Shown here: positions 6,406-9,314 of the stretch, one piece after another | How the letters are laid out: every line of letters begins with the position of its first letter | How positions within the stretch are numbered: the stretch's first letter is position 1 | NCBI GenBank assembly: GCA_029267975.1 | Contig: JAJUHH010000088.1 | Coordinates: 1-9,314, forward strand | DNA: 9,314 nucleotides | From: Clostridiales bacterium | GTDB lineage: Bacteria > Bacillota > Clostridia > Lachnospirales > Lachnospiraceae | Reading direction: 5' to 3' | Program-made: the position numbers and the translations under genes | The notes under the pieces: generated by a model | What the model was told of the DNA's origin: nothing | Databases searched by the model: none | The model's input: the letters and a program-made list of their open reading frames with translations, nothing else

Positions 6406-6789
6406 ATGAGTAAGAGAGTAATCAATGCAGCTGAAGCTCCCAAGGCAATCGGACCTTATTCCCATGCCATAGATACGGGTCTTGGTCTAATATTTACATC
6501 AGGCCAGATTCCTGTAAATCCGGCAACCGGTGAATTAGTCGAGGGCGGAATTGAAGCCCAGACGGAACAGGTATTTGCAAATCTGAAAACGGTTTTGGAA
6601 GCATCAGGTTCATCCTTTGATAAGGTTGTGAAGGCTACTGTATTTTTACAGGATTTAAAGGATTTTGTCACTGTTAATAATATCTATGCAAAATATCTGG
6701 GTACAGATTCCCCTGCACGTTCTGCTGTTCAGGTAGCAGGCCTGCCCAAGGGGGCACTGGTAGAGATAGAATTAATTGCCCTGAGCTAA
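6406..6789 (+). CDS. ridA: RidA family reactive enamine/imine deaminase
   Basis: RidA (YjgF/YER057c/UK114) hydrolyses reactive 2-aminoacrylate and related enamines/imines made by PLP enzymes such as threonine or serine dehydratase, protecting other PLP enzymes. It works as a cytoplasmic homotrimer. The length of 127 aa is typical. Key residues are in place: Y18 in GPYSHA, SGQIPV (32-37), R105 in PARSAVQV, which binds the substrate carboxylate, and E120 in LVEIELIA. The canonical cysteine two residues after R105 (RSCV in many members) is Ala here, a common and tolerated change. A full AGGAGG site precedes the ATG. The OGG1-like gene follows 61 bp downstream on the same strand, with no terminator visible between. 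Confidence 0.96.
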   Translation: MSKRVINAAEAPKAIGPYSHAIDTGLGLIFTSGQIPVNPATGELVEGGIEAQTEQVFANLKTVLEASGSSFDKVVKATVFLQDLKDFVTVNNIYAKYLGTDSPARSAVQVAGLPKGALVEIELIALS

Positions 6790-6850
6790 GTGCTGCTTTT
6801 CAAATTGGAGGGTAAGCTAGGCTGGGCTTGTAGAGACTGGGGAAGATAAA

Positions 6851-7669
6851 ATGCTGGTGAAAAACAAGAACTTTAATCTGCAACAGATTGCCGAATCCGG
6901 TCAATGCTTCAGAATGAATCAGATTGCAGAGAATAAATATAGTCTGATTGCCTATGACCGCTATCTGGAGCTGGAGCAGATTGATGAAGAAGAAGTAGAG
7001 CTAAGCTGCAGTGAGGAAGAGTATGAGCTGATCTGGAGGGATTATTTTGACCTGGATTATGATTATCAGCGAATTATAGATACCTTGCTGCAGGGTAAGG
7101 ACGGTTTCCTGAAAGAAGCTGCAGAATTTGGCTATGGCATCCGTATCCTGAAACAGGATTTCTTTGAGATGATGATCAGCTTTATTATTTCCCAGAATAA
7201 AAATATTCCGGGGATCAAAAGCTGTATTGAAGCCATATGTAAAAAATACGGAAACTATATGGTCTGTGAGACTACGGGTGTCAGCTATTATAGCTTTCCG
7301 GCGCCTGAGGCTTTAGCACAGGCTGACTTAAAAGACTTAAGAGAATTGAAGGTCGGTTATCGTGACGCCTATATTCTTAGTGCTGCCAAGGCTGTGGCTG
7401 AGGGCCAGATTAATCTGTCTGTCATTAAAAATTGCAGTTATGAGGAAGCAAAGGCAAAATTGATGGCCATTCACGGCATTGGGGAAAAGGTAGCAAACTG
7501 CATCTGCCTGTACGGTCTTCATCATATCGGTGTATTTCCGGTAGATGTTTGGATCAAACGAATCTTAAAGGAAATCTACCAGGATGAATTCAACATAAGG
7601 CAGTTTGATGGCTACATGGGAATCGTGCAGCAATACATGTTCTATTATATGAGAAATAAAACAGCGTAG
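6851..7669 (+). CDS. ogg: OGG1-type 8-oxoguanine DNA glycosylase/AP lyase
   Basis: A base-excision repair enzyme of the HhH-GPD superfamily, 272 aa, which would remove 8-oxoguanine opposite C and nick the abasic site. The helix-hairpin-helix is at about 205-222 (MAIHGIGEKVANCICLYG). The catalytic lysine K213 and aspartate D232 (FPVDVWIKR) are 19 residues apart, exactly as K249 and D268 in human OGG1. C217, Q260 and F264 take the places of human C253, Q315 and F319, which form the 8-oxoG pocket. The N-terminal FNLQQIAESGQCFRM matches the OGG1 N-terminal domain start. These agreements favour OGG1 over AlkA (3-methyladenine), although databases often name such proteins DNA-3-methyladenine glycosylase 2. 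The start has GGGGAAG nearby upstream. The residue correspondences rest on my recalled alignment. Confidence 0.9.
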   Translation: MLVKNKNFNLQQIAESGQCFRMNQIAENKYSLIAYDRYLELEQIDEEEVELSCSEEEYELIWRDYFDLDYDYQRIIDTLLQGKDGFLKEAAEFGYGIRILKQDFFEMMISFIISQNKNIPGIKSCIEAICKKYGNYMVCETTGVSYYSFPAPEALAQADLKDLRELKVGYRDAYILSAAKAVAEGQINLSVIKNCSYEEAKAKLMAIHGIGEKVANCICLYGLHHIGVFPVDVWIKRILKEIYQDEFNIRQFDGYMGIVQQYMFYYMRNKTA

Positions 7670-7822
7670 TCAGCGACTGATCAAGCTACAGGCATGTTCC
7701 ACCCGTCTGAAATTTAAAAATTTTTAGAAATATCGGCAGATTTATTCTAGTATAGCCTGCTTTCACTGCGGAGAAAATAAGGATGAAACAAAAAGGTTTT
7801 TCAGCAGGAAAGGCGGGATAAT

Positions 7823-8182
7823 ATGGAAAATGATAAAAAACGCGAAAACGAACGTCGTATAGAGCATATGGCAAATTTAATTGAGAAACAGGTAAGAACT
7901 GAGCGGCATCTGGAACAACACGCCGATATCGCCCGTTCTAAGGAAAATATAGAACATGCGAAGGAGCTTCAGAAAGAACGGCAGGCTGAGATAGATCATT
8001 TAAAGGACAAGATTGTTTACGGAGATAATGTAAGCAATAATTATAAAGAAAATACCGAGAAACGGTTCTTATTTACCGAAGGTTATCTAAATCATAATGC
8101 AGATCATATGGATGAAGAAGCCTTCCAGAATGCCAAGGCTAAGCAGGAACACAGGAAAGAGCAGCTTGATTCCTTGCGATAA
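7823..8182 (+). CDS. Small charged coiled-coil protein of unknown function
   Basis: I do not recognise a family. The 119-aa product is very hydrophilic, rich in Glu, Lys, Arg, His, Asn and Gln, with no Cys or Trp and no signal peptide or membrane segment. Residues about 5-65 are almost all helix-forming and likely a coiled coil or extended helix. A less charged block, YGDNVSNNYKENTEKRFLFTEGYLNHN (66-92), looks like the conserved core, and a second charged helix follows (98-119). An AGGAAAGGCGGG stretch upstream supplies the ribosome site before ATG 7823. It is 153 bp after the glycosylase gene, with a strong terminator right after its stop, so it may be its own unit. Codon use looks like the neighbours. 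It is a real gene judging by start, ribosome site and terminator; its role is unknown. Confidence 0.8.
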   Translation: MENDKKRENERRIEHMANLIEKQVRTERHLEQHADIARSKENIEHAKELQKERQAEIDHLKDKIVYGDNVSNNYKENTEKRFLFTEGYLNHNADHMDEEAFQNAKAKQEHRKEQLDSLR

Positions 8183-8189
8183 ATCAAAA

Positions 8190-8239
8190 GCGCATCCCAT
8201 GGCTCAGACAGATCGCTGGGCAATGGGGTGCACTTTTTT
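8190..8239. terminator. Bidirectional rho-independent terminator between convergent genes
   Basis: GCGCATCCCAT (8190-8200) pairs with ATGGGGTGCAC (8223-8233) with one mismatch and one G-U pair. On the plus strand it is followed by TTTTTT (8234-8239), ending the small coiled-coil gene 7 nt after its stop. On the minus strand the same stem is followed by TTTTGATTT (8181-8189), so it can also end the aspartyl-tRNA synthetase transcript coming the other way. Confidence 0.88.
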
Positions 8240-8278
8240 GCATAATTTTCAGATGAATTTCTTATGCGTGAAAAAGCG

Positions 8279-9314
8279 TTACGGTATCAGTCTATTGATA
8301 TCTCTGGGGAAGAGGCAGGAGTATCTGACATTACTTTGCTCCAAAAGCCTTGAAGTAAAGCGTTCCAGGCCAAGACCCAGTCCACCGTGGGGAGGCATGC
8401 CGTACTGATGGATCATAAGATAGCTTTGGAAGGCCTCAGGCTTCATGCCTCTGGCCTGCAGCTTTCTCAACTGATCCTGCAGGGTATGAATTCGCTGGCC
8501 ACCTGTGGTAACTTCAAGACCCCGAAACAGTAAGTCAAAGCTTAAGGTTACATTAGGGTCGGACGGATCCTCCATGGCATAAAAAGGTCGTTTCTTGCTT
8601 GGATAATGTGTAACAAATACGAACTCACTGCCGGTTTCTTTTTCTATGATTTCGCATAGTAGCTTTTCTTCCTCGGGTTCAAAATCCTCCATATCCTTAA
8701 TCTCACGGTGGTATTCCTTAGCTACTTTTTCCTTGGCCTCCTGAAAGGTGATTGCCGGAATGGCGTTTCGCTTTGGCATTCTAACCTTTAGCAGGCCAAG
8801 CTCATAGGAATAGTGTTCTGTCAGGAATTGCAGGGTGTACTTTAACATTTCGGTTTCCATCTGCATGATTTCCTCAAAGCTGTTGATATAGCCCATCTCA
8901 AAATCTACACTGACATATTCGTTGAGGTGCCTGGAGGTATCGTGTTTTTCCGCACGGAATACCGGGGCGATCTCATATACCCGTTCATAGACACCCACCA
9001 TCATTTGCTTATAGAATTGGGGGCTTTGCGCAAGGTAAGCCTCATGCTGAAAATAATCCAGCTTGAATATATTCGCACCTCCCTCAGCACCGGCATACAC
9101 AATCTTGGGCGTATGGATCTCGGTAAATTCCTGCTCAGTCAGAAAGCTTCGAAAGCCCCGGCATAAGCCCTCCTGTATCCGAAAGATGGCCCGCTCCTTC
9201 TCATTACGAAGGGTAATGGGGCGGTAGTCCAGTAAGGTATCTAAGGAGAGCTCAAGTTGCTTATTGTTGATAACTACCGGCATTTTTTCAGAGGGTGTGG
9301 ATAGAAGCTCGATC
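8279..9314 (-). CDS. aspS: Aspartyl-tRNA synthetase, archaeal/eukaryal type, 5'-truncated by window edge
   Basis: A class II aminoacyl-tRNA synthetase that activates aspartate and loads it onto tRNA(Asp), and in non-discriminating forms also tRNA(Asn). The frame stays open through 9313 past the ATG at 9283 (upstream codons read IELLSTPSEK), so the true start and the N-terminal anticodon-binding OB domain lie outside the window. The visible part is the catalytic domain. Numbered from the ATG at 9283, motif 1 is FLTEQEFTEIHTPKI (47-61), motif 2 is FRAEKHDTSRHLNEYVSVDFEM (109-130), and motif 3 is GLGLGLERF near the C-terminus, followed by LFPRD. It lacks the large GAD insertion of bacterial AspRS, and its total length fits the short (about 430-aa) archaeal type. 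Asparaginyl-tRNA synthetase is the nearest alternative. Clostridia often carry this form besides, or instead of, the bacterial one. Confidence 0.9.
   Translation of the reverse strand, partial: IELLSTPSEKMPVVINNKQLELSLDTLLDYRPITLRNEKERAIFRIQEGLCRGFRSFLTEQEFTEIHTPKIVYAGAEGGANIFKLDYFQHEAYLAQSPQFYKQMMVGVYERVYEIAPVFRAEKHDTSRHLNEYVSVDFEMGYINSFEEIMQMETEMLKYTLQFLTEHYSYELGLLKVRMPKRNAIPAITFQEAKEKVAKEYHREIKDMEDFEPEEEKLLCEIIEKETGSEFVFVTHYPSKKRPFYAMEDPSDPNVTLSFDLLFRGLEVTTGGQRIHTLQDQLRKLQARGMKPEAFQSYLMIHQYGMPPHGGLGLGLERFTSRLLEQSNVRYSCLFPRDINRLIP

Noticed and set aside
8097..8408. 103-codon plus-strand frame overlapping the coiled-coil gene and aspS
   Set aside because: It runs through a bidirectional terminator and two real genes, has no ribosome site, and its product looks random.
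8279..9283. ATG at 9283 as the start of the aspartyl-tRNA synthetase
   Set aside because: The frame continues open to the window edge, and AspRS needs an N-terminal anticodon-binding domain that would lie upstream.

Overview
The window looks like the chromosome of a low-to-mid-GC Firmicute, most likely a clostridium of the Lachnospiraceae type. Pointers are the Shine-Dalgarno sites (AGGAGG before ridA), sigma-A promoters of near-consensus sequence, an ECF-type vitamin transporter S component, an archaeal/eukaryal-type aspartyl-tRNA synthetase, and a bacterial OGG1-type glycosylase. The taxonomic assignment is inference from gene content only.

Layout. Positions 1-2814 (+) hold the end of a hexuronate-degradation operon: uxaB (5' end outside the window) followed with no gap by uxaA. 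Together they turn tagaturonate into altronate and then 2-keto-3-deoxygluconate, the galacturonate (pectin) branch. Positions 2815-3326 contain no convincing protein gene but do contain the oddest thing here: a ~300-bp imperfect palindrome whose outer arms pair over 38 positions with a single mismatch. Its central part carries two hairpins with the same ATGGAG loop, and pseudoknot-like pairings lie just upstream. It is either an undescribed structured RNA or a MITE-like element.

Positions 3327-4053 (-) form a self-contained unit: a niacin-type ECF S component (niaX-like), a leader hairpin, a perfect TTGACA/TATAAT promoter, and a dyad operator over the transcription start that fits a niacin-responsive repressor such as NiaR. 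Positions 4133-6193 (-) hold a GNAT acetyltransferase resembling spermidine/spermine acetyltransferase, then an MFS transporter ending in a strong terminator.

From 6332 the + strand carries ridA (enamine/imine deaminase), an OGG1-like 8-oxoguanine DNA glycosylase, and a small, highly charged protein of unknown function. This ends in a terminator that also serves, in the other direction, the convergent archaeal-type aspartyl-tRNA synthetase gene, whose 5' end lies beyond the right edge.

Most genes are ordinary metabolic, repair and transport genes. Nothing resembles a defence system, phage or CRISPR locus. The 2815-3300 intergenic element and the niaX control region deserve the closest look.
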